From an uncultured Prevotellaceae bacterium (GTDB lineage Bacteria; Bacteroidota; Bacteroidia; Bacteroidales; Bacteroidaceae): a stretch of 64,000 nt of DNA. Position 1 is the first letter of the stretch. Each line of letters begins with the position of its first letter. Shown here in pieces: positions 11,301-19,041 of the stretch. The notes under the pieces are model-generated. The model made no database searches. It was not told where the DNA came from and saw only the letters and a list, made by a program, of their open reading frames with translations. A program made the position numbers and the translations under genes. The DNA is taken from positions 17,711-81,710 of the forward strand of contig CACYQZ010000007.1 of the NCBI GenBank assembly GCA_902776665.1. Reading direction: 5' to 3'.

Positions 11301-11640
11301 CATGACCAACCGCTGGCGCTACGAAGGTCAAGTCACCGACATCCCGCGTGTCAGCTACGACGACCCGATGGGCAACAGCCGCTTCAGCGACCGCTGGATT
11401 GAAGACGGAAGCTACCTGCGACTGAAGACCCTCCGACTCAACTACAAGGTGCCCGTCAGCCTCTCGTGGTTGCAGGGACTGCAAATCTGGGCCGAGGCCA
11501 ACAACCTCTTCACCGTCACGCGCTACATCGGCAGCGACCCCGAATTCTCGGTGGCCAACGGCGTGCTCTATCAGGGCATCGACGCAGGCAACGTTCCGCT
11601 CAGCCGCACCTTCTCCATGGGTATGAAGATTAACCTCTAA
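8344..11640 (+). CDS. SusC-like TonB-dependent outer-membrane receptor
   Basis: 1098 residues, full length for the family. A Sec signal ends near PVLAQ (~25). Residues ~60-135 are a CarboxypepD_reg-like/DUF4480-type beta-sandwich (VKGIVVDAVSKEPLSGIQVQT). The plug follows at ~150-280 (MFIRGLNSLNANAMPLIVVDG, then LKNATALYGAKGGNGVVLITT, the SusC signature). The barrel fills the rest, with the DLNGDGKIGIEDRTIIGNPNP loop and a C-terminal strand (GMKINL). An acidic/basic linker of ~30 residues precedes the first domain. It ends 40 bp before a susD. Either Met1 (8344) or Met3 (8350) could be the start. Confidence 0.95.
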   Translation: MTMKRHIILSFGILLACAVSLPVLAQDDLDADDTREVVKKKVQTKLPTYPMMEVKGIVVDAVSKEPLSGIQVQTLNNRLYAAMTNEQGEFTIKVPTFATSLYVYAPRYLSQQVGIGDGKKTLRITMLSDKFKSMYENGTNVTAFAEANVSNTTSLTVETEIENNIGADIHAINRSGGPGYGAAMFIRGLNSLNANAMPLIVVDGIIRDMQETRNTLHYGDYTNLLLNINPSDIEKVQVLKNATALYGAKGGNGVVLITTKRGHSMATRIDANIGAGVTLVGRLPEVMNASQYRLYASEMLGTYPNIGRYTDEFKFLNDDPNKYYYSEYHNETDWTKEVYHTAVTQNYSINVQGGDNVGMYNLSLGYTDAQSTARKNDFNRLNVRFNTDIDVIYKLTTRFDMSYTKLNRNVFDNGAPVDFGIAPVSSPTLLALIKAPFLNPYAFNSVTGQLTTRLSNADNFLTALDRDLTLGNPTALLEHGNAINKNRVETMVFNTVIAPRYEFSRYLSLTETFSYTLDRTSQRYYRPKGGMPIFLIDGIGRVESLISTMFSKQTSVVSDTRLQFTKQFGEHFIDAYGGFRYASYSFDDNTPEGQNDSGTNDKQPNMNENMTYINVKGIADAWKNLTWYANLDYNYRNRYFAQLTLAAESSSRFGENSSGLKLAGVKWGIFPSVQLGWAVTNEAWFPKTDALNYLLVKAGFDLSGNDDINNYAARTSFGVVKYLNNLTAAQLNNIGNDQITYEKTRRINLGLQSYWLNNRLGVNFDYYINKTSNLLTLKSFDNPVAGINNYWSNGGSLQNTGFELTVTGKPIVSKNFNVEVGASMGHYVNKIQTLPNDDKIYIGGQLAGQGYTSSIYGKDNIATIVGYEAGSFYGYKFLGVFADDAQAAQAGSAGYLYMLDNTGAHKNFRAGDAHFADLNGDGKIGIEDRTIIGNPNPDIYGNIFTNIMWGNFTLSVGFNYSLGNDVFNYQRSVLEGGNNFYNQTVAMTNRWRYEGQVTDIPRVSYDDPMGNSRFSDRWIEDGSYLRLKTLRLNYKVPVSLSWLQGLQIWAEANNLFTVTRYIGSDPEFSVANGVLYQGIDAGNVPLSRTFSMGMKINL

Positions 11641-11680
11641 TTGAAAGGTAAAAAAGTAAAACATATAAAAAGTAAAGAAT

Positions 11681-13603
11681 ATGAAAGCAATGATATTTGT
11701 AAGGAAAATGGCGAAAGCGGTTTTACCCTTTTACCTTTTTACCCTTTTACCGATGATGACCTCCTGTCAGGATATGCTCGAGACAGAGTCGAACCTTCAA
11801 ATCTTCGACCCCGAACTCGACCAGAAGACCGACTCGATGTTCTACACGCTCGGCATTCTGAAAGGCGTACAGCAGGCCATCGACCAGTATGTGCTCTTCA
11901 ACGAGATGCGCGGCGAACTCACCGCAGTCCACCAGTACACCTCGACCGACCTGCGCCAACTGGCCAATTTCTCGGTAACGAGCGAAAACAAGTACGACTC
12001 GGCCTACATCTTCTACCGCGTCATCAACAACTGTAACTACTTCATCGCCCACCGCGACACCAACCTGCTCACAGGTTCGCGCAAAGTGGCTATGCCCGAG
12101 TATGTGCAGGCCTACAGCATCCGCGCATGGGCCTACTTGCAGTTGGCGAAGATGTATGGCGAAGTGCCTTTCTTCACCGAGCCCATCACCAACATCAGTG
12201 AGGCCAACGCCATCCGCGAGAAGAAAGACATCAGAGGCATTTGCGAGGCTCTCGCTCCGCAACTTCGTCTCTATGCCGACAGTACGGTGCTTGCCGCCGT
12301 GCCCGACTACAACGCCGGCAACTTGGTCGATGCAGGTTACTTCAATAACAACACACAGAAAAATGTGAACGTCAAGAAAATCATGTTCCCCGTCGGGCTC
12401 GTCCTCGGCGACCTCTATCTCGAGGCTGGCGAATATGAAAATGCTGCGAAGTGCTACTTCAAGTACCTCAATGACAATAAACTTCTGGCGAAACCTTATC
12501 ATTCAGAAGTCGAGAATACAGACGAATTCCGCAAGAACCGTCCGACCGACTGGCACGAGTACACCGAGGGTTCCACTTGGAGAGGCTTCTTCACATCTGA
12601 CGACCAAGGCGACATCATCACTTATGTGCCGATGGGTGTGAACAAACTCAAAGGTCAGACCACCGACCTGCCCCGTCTGTTCGGTTACGACCTCTACACC
12701 ACCGAGGCTTCGTCGAGCTATTCGTCGAATATGTACTTCTTGGAGCGCGAAATCGACCCCTCGAAGACCTATACCGACTTCTCGGCTGCGCAACCGTACT
12801 ACTACAGACCCAACTCGTCGAGTGCCGACCCGAAGTTGATTGAGGACATTGGCGACTGCCGCCGCAACGAAGTGCTCAGATTCGTTTCCAAAGACGACTC
12901 CACATTCCTTGAAATGAGAAAATACGAGCGAGGAAACGTCTTCATCTATCGCACCTCGACCGTCTATCTGCGACTGGCAGAGGCGATGAACCGCATGGGC
13001 TATCCCGATGCTGCCTTCGCTATCTTGAAAGACGGCTTCAACGATGACCTTGAGAACGACTCGACCTACCTCACGGCCGAATCGCACGCCATGTTGCGCT
13101 CAACCATCCCCTTCTATTCGACGGAAAACAAGGCTACCTTTGCCAAGAGTTTCGGTATCCACTCCTACGGAGCAGGCGAAACCAGAGGCGACCGTTCGCC
13201 TTACCAGTTGAACATTGTGGGTGTGCAGAAGTATTATGAATTGCAGGCTCAGTTCGGCAAGGAACTTTTCCCCGACATCATCGGCGAGCAACAGGCTGTT
13301 GACGAAGAGGGCAACCCGATTTACGACGAAGAGGGCAATCCCGTGATGATTACGGTGCTCACATGGTCGAAGGAAGCCCAGATGAACGTCGTCGAGGACA
13401 TTCTGTGTGACGAATACGCGCTCGAATTGGCATTTGAAGGCCATCGCTTCGGCGACCTCTGCCGTCTGGCCCGCCACAAGAACGCTGCCGGCACCTACGG
13501 AAGCGATTTCGGCAACCGTTGGCTGGCTCAAAAACTTGCGAAGAAGAATCCGGTCGTCGATCTGACGAATCCGCAGAACTGGTACCTGAAAATGAACAAA
13601 TAA
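11681..13603 (+). CDS. SusD/RagB-family outer-membrane lipoprotein
   Basis: 640 residues. Signal peptide with lipobox MTSC, whose hydrophobic core is written in an 8-bp repeat. Mature protein begins CQDMLETESNLQ and shows the SusD pattern: YFYRVINNCNYFIAHRD-like TPR helix early, IYRTSTVYLRLAEAMNRMG in the middle, and EYALELAFEGHRFGDLCRLAR near the C-terminus. Partner of the SusC immediately upstream. The gap contains AAAAAGTAAA repeats rather than a clean Shine-Dalgarno. It is the last gene before a strong terminator, so it closes a locus of at least six genes. Confidence 0.93.
   Translation: MKAMIFVRKMAKAVLPFYLFTLLPMMTSCQDMLETESNLQIFDPELDQKTDSMFYTLGILKGVQQAIDQYVLFNEMRGELTAVHQYTSTDLRQLANFSVTSENKYDSAYIFYRVINNCNYFIAHRDTNLLTGSRKVAMPEYVQAYSIRAWAYLQLAKMYGEVPFFTEPITNISEANAIREKKDIRGICEALAPQLRLYADSTVLAAVPDYNAGNLVDAGYFNNNTQKNVNVKKIMFPVGLVLGDLYLEAGEYENAAKCYFKYLNDNKLLAKPYHSEVENTDEFRKNRPTDWHEYTEGSTWRGFFTSDDQGDIITYVPMGVNKLKGQTTDLPRLFGYDLYTTEASSSYSSNMYFLEREIDPSKTYTDFSAAQPYYYRPNSSSADPKLIEDIGDCRRNEVLRFVSKDDSTFLEMRKYERGNVFIYRTSTVYLRLAEAMNRMGYPDAAFAILKDGFNDDLENDSTYLTAESHAMLRSTIPFYSTENKATFAKSFGIHSYGAGETRGDRSPYQLNIVGVQKYYELQAQFGKELFPDIIGEQQAVDEEGNPIYDEEGNPVMITVLTWSKEAQMNVVEDILCDEYALELAFEGHRFGDLCRLARHKNAAGTYGSDFGNRWLAQKLAKKNPVVDLTNPQNWYLKMNK
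11721..11752 (+). repeat. Four 8-bp units (TTTTACC[C/T/G]) encoding a signal-peptide core
   Basis: TTTTACCC, TTTTACCT, TTTTACCC, TTTTACCG in perfect register, translated as VLPFYLFTLLP. Change by one unit would break the frame just after the start codon. Confidence 0.7.
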
Positions 13604-13624
13604 TTTTCAAGCCAAACCAAAATC

Positions 13625-13657
13625 AAGCCCCGAAGGTTGCGACCCTCGGGGCTTTTT
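13625..13657 (+). terminator. Intrinsic terminator after the susCD/fasciclin locus
   Basis: A 12-bp stem (AAGCCCCGAAGG paired with CCCTCGGGGCTT, one mismatch) encloses a TTGCGA loop and is followed by five T. It lies 21 bp after the susD stop. Confidence 0.9.
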
Positions 13658-13682
13658 CGATGTAGAAGGCGTCGGAAGATTC

Positions 13683-13709
13683 CTCGTTTCTCCTTCCTCG
13701 TTCCTCAAC
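13683..13709. repeat. Intergenic 7-bp-period CT-rich repeat
   Basis: Units CTCGTTT, CTCCTTC, CTCGTTC, CTCAACC abut the pruA stop codon. The same unit family is found inside ribD (26052-26121) and, in GA orientation, prmC (27180-27263). Confidence 0.6.
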
Positions 13710-15335
13710 CTACTTCATGTAAGTGTAACGATAGTCAGTCGGCGAAACGAGCGTTTCCTTGATGGCGCGCGGCACCATCCAGCGGATGAGGTTGAACTCG
13801 CCACCGGCCTTGTCGTTCGTACCACTGGCACGTGCGCCTCCGAAGGGCTGCATACCGACAACGGCACCCGTCGGCTTGTCGTTGATGTAGAAATTGCCGG
13901 CAGCATAGCGCAGCAGGTTGGTGAGTTTCTCGACAGCCATGCGGTCGCGACCGAAAACAGCACCCGTCAGGCCGTAGGGCGAGGTCGTGTTGCAGAGTTC
14001 AGCCGTTTCCTCGACCTTCTTGTCGTCGTAGGGATAAACCGTCAGTACGGGGCCGAAAATCTCCTCTTCCATCGACTTGAAATGCGGATTTGTGGTCTCG
14101 ATGATGGTCGGTTCGACGAACCAGCCCTTCTTCTTGTCGCACTTGCCGCCCATGACGACTTTCGCGTCCTTCGCCTTCTCTGCGAAGTCGATGTACGACT
14201 TGATTTTGTCAAACGAAGCCTCGTCGATAACGGCGTTGATGTAGTTTTTCGCATCTTTCACGTCGCCCATCTTCACCTCTTTCGCCATCTTCTTGACATC
14301 GGTCAGCACCTCTTTCCAGAGGCTCTTCGGGATGTACATGCGCGAAGCCGCCGAGCATTTCTGGCCTTGGAACTCGAAAGCGCCGCAGAACGCAGCCGTG
14401 GCAACAGCCTTCGGGTCGGCAGAGGGATGCACGAAAATGAAGTCCTTACCACCCGTTTCGCCGACGATGCGCGGATAGCTGACATATTCGCCGAGGTGCT
14501 CTCCAGCCTGGCGCCACAAGGCGTTAAAGGTCGAAGTGGAACCCGTGAAGTGGATGCCTGCGAAATGCTTCGACTGCGTGGCCACCTCGCCGATGAGCGC
14601 ACCGCTGCCGGGCAGGAAGTTGATGACACCGTCGGGCAGTCCGGCTTCCTTGTAGAGCTGCATCAGATAGTAGTTCGAGAGCAGGGCAGTGGTGGAAGGT
14701 TTCCACAGTGCCACGTTACCCATCAGAACCGGCGTCATGCAGAGGTTCGAGGCAATCGACGTGAAGTTGAACGGCGTAACGGCCAGCACAAAGCCCTCCA
14801 ACGGGCGATATTCCATGTGGTTGAGGTGCATGAGTCCGTCTTTCGGCTGCATCGCGTAGATTTTCGACGCATAGTGGACGTTGTAGCGGAAGAAGTCGAT
14901 GGTTTCGCAAGCCGAGTCGATTTCCGCCTGGTAGATGTTCTTGCTCTGGCCGAGCATAGTGGCCGCATTGAGGATGGGGCGATACTTCGTGGCGAGCAGT
15001 TCGGCCATCTTCATCACGATGGCAGCGCGGGTCGTCCAAGGCGTCTCGCTCCACTCTTTCCAAGCCTCCATCGCGGCATCGACTGCCATTTTTACCTCTT
15101 TTTTACCTACCTTGTGGTAGGTGGCGAGCACGTGCTTGTGGTCGTGCGGGCAAGTCACCGTGCCCGTCTCGCGTGTGCGAATCTCCTTGCCGCCGATGAT
15201 AATCGGAATATCGACGACGAGTTTCGACTGCCGCTCCAGCTCTTTTTCAAGTGCAACACGCTCTGGCGAACCAGCCAGATAACTCTTCACCGGCTCGTTG
15301 GCCGGAAGGGGGAATGTAATCAATGAATTGTTCAT
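13710..15335 (-). CDS. pruA: 1-pyrroline-5-carboxylate dehydrogenase (L-glutamate gamma-semialdehyde dehydrogenase)
   Basis: 541 residues, the length of monofunctional P5C dehydrogenases. It oxidises glutamate-gamma-semialdehyde to glutamate with NAD+. Visible aldehyde-dehydrogenase features are VALWKPSTTALLSNYY (cofactor-binding Lys), FTGSTSTFNALW, RIVGETGGKDFIFVH (catalytic Glu in the ETGGK motif) and EFQGQKCSAASRMY (catalytic Cys). The C-terminal QPFGGARASGTNDKAGG is typical of the P5CDH subfamily. No proline dehydrogenase domain is fused. It completes ornithine-to-glutamate conversion together with the ornithine aminotransferase at 19042. Divergent from pyrB with a 217-bp shared regulatory gap. 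Confidence 0.96.
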   Translation of the reverse strand: MNNSLITFPLPANEPVKSYLAGSPERVALEKELERQSKLVVDIPIIIGGKEIRTRETGTVTCPHDHKHVLATYHKVGKKEVKMAVDAAMEAWKEWSETPWTTRAAIVMKMAELLATKYRPILNAATMLGQSKNIYQAEIDSACETIDFFRYNVHYASKIYAMQPKDGLMHLNHMEYRPLEGFVLAVTPFNFTSIASNLCMTPVLMGNVALWKPSTTALLSNYYLMQLYKEAGLPDGVINFLPGSGALIGEVATQSKHFAGIHFTGSTSTFNALWRQAGEHLGEYVSYPRIVGETGGKDFIFVHPSADPKAVATAAFCGAFEFQGQKCSAASRMYIPKSLWKEVLTDVKKMAKEVKMGDVKDAKNYINAVIDEASFDKIKSYIDFAEKAKDAKVVMGGKCDKKKGWFVEPTIIETTNPHFKSMEEEIFGPVLTVYPYDDKKVEETAELCNTTSPYGLTGAVFGRDRMAVEKLTNLLRYAAGNFYINDKPTGAVVGMQPFGGARASGTNDKAGGEFNLIRWMVPRAIKETLVSPTDYRYTYMK

Positions 15336-15385
15336 AAAAATAGGTAGGTTAGTATAAAATTAGTATTTTTAAAAGATTCTGACTG

Positions 15386-15393
15386 CAAATTTA
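15386..15393 (-). promoter_or_regulatory. Possible -7 box for pruA
   Basis: On the minus strand this reads TAAATTTG, matching TAnnTTTG, 50 bp before the pruA start. No good -33 TTTG was found at the usual distance. Confidence 0.4.
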
Positions 15394-15489
15394 CGATAAA
15401 AAGTGAAGAAAAACCACTGATATGAAATATTTTTTTTGAGTTTAACTTTTTTTTTGATGCCACTTGCGATAGATTGAGAAAAAATGACT

Positions 15490-15497
15490 AATTTTGT
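15490..15497 (+). promoter_or_regulatory. -7 box of the pyrB-pyrI-argF-arcC promoter
   Basis: TAATTTTG matches the Bacteroidetes -7 consensus, 55 bp upstream of pyrB. The -33 partner is poor (CTTG at 15463, 23-bp spacing). Confidence 0.5.
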
Positions 15498-15552
15498 GCC
15501 CGAAAAAACGGAAGTTACCTAAATTTCTATAGTTTTTTATCAATTTTTAAGT

Positions 15553-16461
15553 ATGCAGAACCGTAGTTTGATTTCCATTTCGGACTTGACCAAAGACGAA
15601 ATCTTGTCGCTGCTGCGACGGGCCAGAGAGTTTGAAGAGAACCCCAACCAGCGCATTCTCGAAGGCAAGGTTGTGGGGTCGCTGTTTTTTGAACCATCCA
15701 CACGCACGCGTCTCAGCTTCGAGACGGCGGTCAATCGTCTTGGCGGTCGCGTGATTGGCTTCAGCGATGCCAGCACCAGCAGCCAGTCGAAAGGCGAGAC
15801 GTTGAAAGACACGATTGTGATGGTCAGCAACTATGCCGACCTCATCGTTATGCGCCATCCGCTCGAGGGTGCCGCACGCTATGCGAGTGAAATCTCGAAG
15901 GTGCCCATCATCAATGCCGGCGACGGCTCGAACCAGCACCCCACGCAGACGATGCTCGACCTCTACACCATCTACCAGACGCAAGGAACCCTCGAAAACC
16001 TGACGATTACGATGGTGGGCGACTTGAAATACGGCCGCACGGTTCACTCGCTGCTCGAGGCCATGCACTTCTTCAAGCCCCGTTTCAAATTCGTGGCCTG
16101 CGAGGAATTGCGCATGCCCGAACAGTACAAGCAATACTGTAAGCAGCACGGCATCGAATACGAGGAAACAACCGAGTTCAGCGAGCGCATCATCAACCAG
16201 ACCGACATCCTCTACATGACGCGCGTCCAGCGTGAGCGCTTCAGCGACCTGATGGAATACGAGCGCGTGAAAAACGTCTATACCCTCACGGCCAGTATGC
16301 TCGGCGGCTGCAAGCCCAATATGCGCGTGCTTCATCCGCTGCCCCGCGTCACGGAAATCGCACAGGACGTCGATGACACGCCGCAGGCCTACTACTTCGA
16401 GCAGGCTCGCAATGGTCTCTACACCCGTCAGGCACTCATCTGCCGCGCACTGGGAATCTAA
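15553..16461 (+). CDS. pyrB: Aspartate carbamoyltransferase catalytic subunit
   Basis: 302 residues. It condenses carbamoyl phosphate with aspartate, the committed step of pyrimidine synthesis, in the cytoplasm. The carbamoyl-phosphate loop [15 protein letters not shown] is intact. [12 protein letters not shown] and the C-terminal HPLPRVTEI motif (aspartate site) are also present. The regulatory-chain gene pyrI follows 41 bp later, so the enzyme should be the allosteric c6r6 form. The gap between them is a TTGAATTTT-type repeat. Confidence 0.97.
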   Translation: MQNRSLISISDLTKDEILSLLRRAREFEENPNQRILEGKVVGSLFFEPSTRTRLSFETAVNRLGGRVIGFSDASTSSQSKGETLKDTIVMVSNYADLIVMRHPLEGAARYASEISKVPIINAGDGSNQHPTQTMLDLYTIYQTQGTLENLTITMVGDLKYGRTVHSLLEAMHFFKPRFKFVACEELRMPEQYKQYCKQHGIEYEETTEFSERIINQTDILYMTRVQRERFSDLMEYERVKNVYTLTASMLGGCKPNMRVLHPLPRVTEIAQDVDDTPQAYYFEQARNGLYTRQALICRALGI

Positions 16462-16502
16462 GTTGAATTTTGATTGTTGAATTTTGAATTAGTAATTGAA
16501 TT

Positions 16503-16964
16503 ATGAACAACAATAAGAAAGAAATGGCAGTTGCCGCATTAAAGAACGGCATCGTCATCGACCATATTCCCTGCCCATCGCTCTTCAAAGTGGTGAACCT
16601 GCTGGGACTCGACAAAATGGAAAGTAGCGTGACCATCGGAAACAACCTCGACAGCGGTAGCATGACCCGGAAAGGCATCATCAAAATCGCCGACATCGAA
16701 CTGCCCGACGACACGCTCAACCGCATCGCCGTCATCGCGCCGAATGCCGTCATCAACATCATTCGCGACTATGAAGTGGTGAAAAAACATTCTGTGACGC
16801 TGCCCGATGAACTCATCGACTTCGTGCATTGCAACAACCCCAAGTGCATCAGCAACAACGAACCCATGCGCACGCACTTCCACGTTGTGGATCGCGGCAA
16901 CACCACGTTGCGCTGCCATTATTGCGAGCGACTCGTGAAGCACGGAGAAATCAACCTGAAATAA
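16503..16964 (+). CDS. pyrI: Aspartate carbamoyltransferase regulatory subunit
   Basis: 153 residues, the usual PyrI length. N-terminal nucleotide-binding domain (KNGIVIDHIPCPSLFKVVNLL) and C-terminal zinc domain with four Cys in CNNPKC...CHYC. It binds ATP/CTP and tunes PyrB activity. Located directly after pyrB. Confidence 0.97.
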   Translation: MNNNKKEMAVAALKNGIVIDHIPCPSLFKVVNLLGLDKMESSVTIGNNLDSGSMTRKGIIKIADIELPDDTLNRIAVIAPNAVINIIRDYEVVKKHSVTLPDELIDFVHCNNPKCISNNEPMRTHFHVVDRGNTTLRCHYCERLVKHGEINLK

Positions 16965-17021
16965 ACCTGATTATTTTATTCCTATTTCTTTTATTATTAA
17001 CTTAAACAATTTATTAACATT

Positions 17022-18014
17022 ATGCCAAAAAGTTTGTCAGGGAGAAGCTTCCTGAAATTGCTGGACTTCTCCACTGAAGAGATTCAGTACCTGCTGAAAC
17101 TCTCGAAAGATTTCAAAAACCTGAAGCGGACCAACACACCGCACAAGTACCTGCAGGGCAAGAACATCGTGCTGCTGTTTGAGAAAACATCGACACGCAC
17201 CCGCTGCGCCTTCGAAGTGGCCGGAAACGACCTCGGAATGGGCGTGACCTACCTCGATCCGGGTTCGTCGCAAATGGGTAAGAAAGAATCGCTCGAAGAC
17301 ACCGCCAAGGTGCTCGGACGCATGTTCGACGGTATCGAATACCGCGGTTTCGACCAGCAGATTGTCGAAGACCTCGCCAAGCACGCTGGCGTGCCCGTTT
17401 GGAACGGTCTGACCACCGAATTCCACCCCACGCAGATGCTGGCCGACGTGCTCACCATCGAAGAGAATTTCGGCTATTACAAAGGCCTGACGATGGTGTT
17501 CATGGGTGATGCCCGCAACAACGTGGCCAACTCGCTCATGGTCGTTTCGGCGAAACTCGGCATCAATTTCGTGGCCTGCGGTCCGAAGGCGAACATGCCT
17601 GAAAAGAGCCTCGTCGATACCTGCAAGAAGATTGCCAAGGAAAACGGTTGCACCATCACGCTCACCGACGATGTGAAGAAGGGCACGAAGAACGCCGACG
17701 TCATCTACACCGACATCTGGGTGTCGATGGGCGAGCCCGACGACATTTGGGAAAAGCGCATCAAACTGCTGAAGCCCTATCAGGTGAACGATGACGTGAT
17801 GAAGAACGCCAGCCCGAACGCCATCTTCCTGCACTGTCTGCCCTCGTTCCACGACTTGGAAACGACCATCGGTCAGGACATCCACAAGAAGTTTGGTCTG
17901 AAGGAAATGGAAGTGACCGACAAGGTGTTCCGCAGCAAGCAATCGAAGGTGTTCGACGAGGCCGAAAACCGCATGCACACCATCAAAGCCGTGATGTTCG
18001 CAACGCTGAAATAA
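17022..18014 (+). CDS. argF: Ornithine carbamoyltransferase
   Basis: 330 residues. Converts ornithine and carbamoyl phosphate to citrulline, or the reverse in catabolism. Motifs: [15 protein letters not shown] (carbamoyl-phosphate loop), [22 protein letters not shown] (ornithine site). Length and motif style are of the ArgF/ArcB type (~334 residues), not the shorter ArgF' acetylornithine enzyme of many Bacteroidetes. It overlaps arcC by one base (TAATG), which points to a catabolic ArcB role making carbamoyl phosphate for ATP synthesis; the direction in vivo is inference. No arginine deiminase is in the window. Confidence 0.93.
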   Translation: MPKSLSGRSFLKLLDFSTEEIQYLLKLSKDFKNLKRTNTPHKYLQGKNIVLLFEKTSTRTRCAFEVAGNDLGMGVTYLDPGSSQMGKKESLEDTAKVLGRMFDGIEYRGFDQQIVEDLAKHAGVPVWNGLTTEFHPTQMLADVLTIEENFGYYKGLTMVFMGDARNNVANSLMVVSAKLGINFVACGPKANMPEKSLVDTCKKIAKENGCTITLTDDVKKGTKNADVIYTDIWVSMGEPDDIWEKRIKLLKPYQVNDDVMKNASPNAIFLHCLPSFHDLETTIGQDIHKKFGLKEMEVTDKVFRSKQSKVFDEAENRMHTIKAVMFATLK

Positions 18015-18955
18015 TGAAAAAGCGTCTTGTTATCGCTCTTGGCGGCAATGCCCTCGGCAAGTCGCCCGAAGAGCAGTTGAGGCTGGTGAAAACCACGGCC
18101 TCAACCATTGTGGACCTTGTGGAAGAAGGCTACGACGTGGTCATCGGCCACGGCAACGGCCCGCAGGTGGGAATGATCAATCTCGCTTTCGAATACTCGG
18201 CCAACAACGGTAGCGGAACGCCGCTGATGCCCTTTCCCGAATGTGGCGCCATGACGCAGGGATACATCGGCTATCATCTGCAGCAGGCTATTGGCCGCGA
18301 ACTGGCCAGTCGCAAAATCAAACGGTCTGTCGCCAGCATTGTTACGCAGGTGGTGGTCGATTCGAAAGACAAAGCGTTCAAAAATCCCACGAAACCCGTC
18401 GGAATGTTCTATTTCAAGGAAGATGCCGAGCGTATGATGAAAGAAACGGGCTACACCTTTGTCGAAGATGCTGGACGTGGCTGGCGGCGCGTCGTGCCGT
18501 CGCCAATTCCGAAAAAAATCGTGGAATTGCCAGTCATCGAACAGCTTGTCAGCAAGCACAACATCGTCATCACCGTTGGCGGTGGAGGTATTCCCGTCGT
18601 GGAAAAGGCTGGCGACACCTATGAAGGTGTGGCGGCAGTCATCGACAAAGACCGCGCCAGTGCGCTGTTGGCACTCGAACTGAAAGCCGACATGCTCGTG
18701 ATTCTGACGGCAGTCGATCGCGTGTCGATCAACTACAACAAGCCGAACCAGTTCGACCTCAGCCAGATGACGATTTCAGAGGCGAAGAAGTACATCAAGC
18801 AAGGGCACTTTGCACCAGGTTCGATGCTGCCGAAAGTGGAGTCGTGCATCAGTTTCGTGGAAAACACGGATGGCGGACGCGCTCTGATCACCTCGCTCGA
18901 ACGTGCGCGTGAGGCACTGAGAGGCGAAACAGGCACGAGGATCGTGAAAAAATAA
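18014..18955 (+). CDS. arcC: Carbamate kinase
   Basis: 313 residues. Transfers phosphate from carbamoyl phosphate to ADP, giving ATP, CO2 and ammonia. The N-terminal LVIALGGNALGKSPEEQ, GHGNGPQVGMI and VVPSPIPKKIVE motifs are characteristic of carbamate kinases within the amino-acid kinase fold. Translationally coupled to the upstream carbamoyltransferase. Its presence in one transcript with pyrB and pyrI places four carbamoyl-phosphate users together. Confidence 0.96.
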   Translation: MKKRLVIALGGNALGKSPEEQLRLVKTTASTIVDLVEEGYDVVIGHGNGPQVGMINLAFEYSANNGSGTPLMPFPECGAMTQGYIGYHLQQAIGRELASRKIKRSVASIVTQVVVDSKDKAFKNPTKPVGMFYFKEDAERMMKETGYTFVEDAGRGWRRVVPSPIPKKIVELPVIEQLVSKHNIVITVGGGGIPVVEKAGDTYEGVAAVIDKDRASALLALELKADMLVILTAVDRVSINYNKPNQFDLSQMTISEAKKYIKQGHFAPGSMLPKVESCISFVENTDGGRALITSLERAREALRGETGTRIVKK

Positions 18956-18960
18956 TCAAA

Positions 18961-18995
18961 AAAATCGGGATCTCTGAAGATTCCGATTTTTTTTT
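18961..18995. terminator. Bidirectional terminator between arcC and rocD
   Basis: A 13-bp stem (AAAATCGGGATCT / AGATTCCGATTTT, one G-T pair) with CTGA loop is followed by a T run on the plus strand and flanked by an A run that serves the minus strand. A second small hairpin (CATCGA-TTT-TCGATG) follows at 18996-19010. Confidence 0.85.
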
Positions 18996-19041
18996 CATCG
19001 ATTTTCGATGGATTATTTCAATTTTCAATCGCCAGAATCAA

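Noticed and set aside
8329-11664. 1111-codon open frame on the minus strand opposite susC
   Set aside because: Shadow of the susC gene: composition is Val/Glu/His-rich without domains, and the plus-strand frame has complete SusC motifs. Codon bias leaves few antisense stops.
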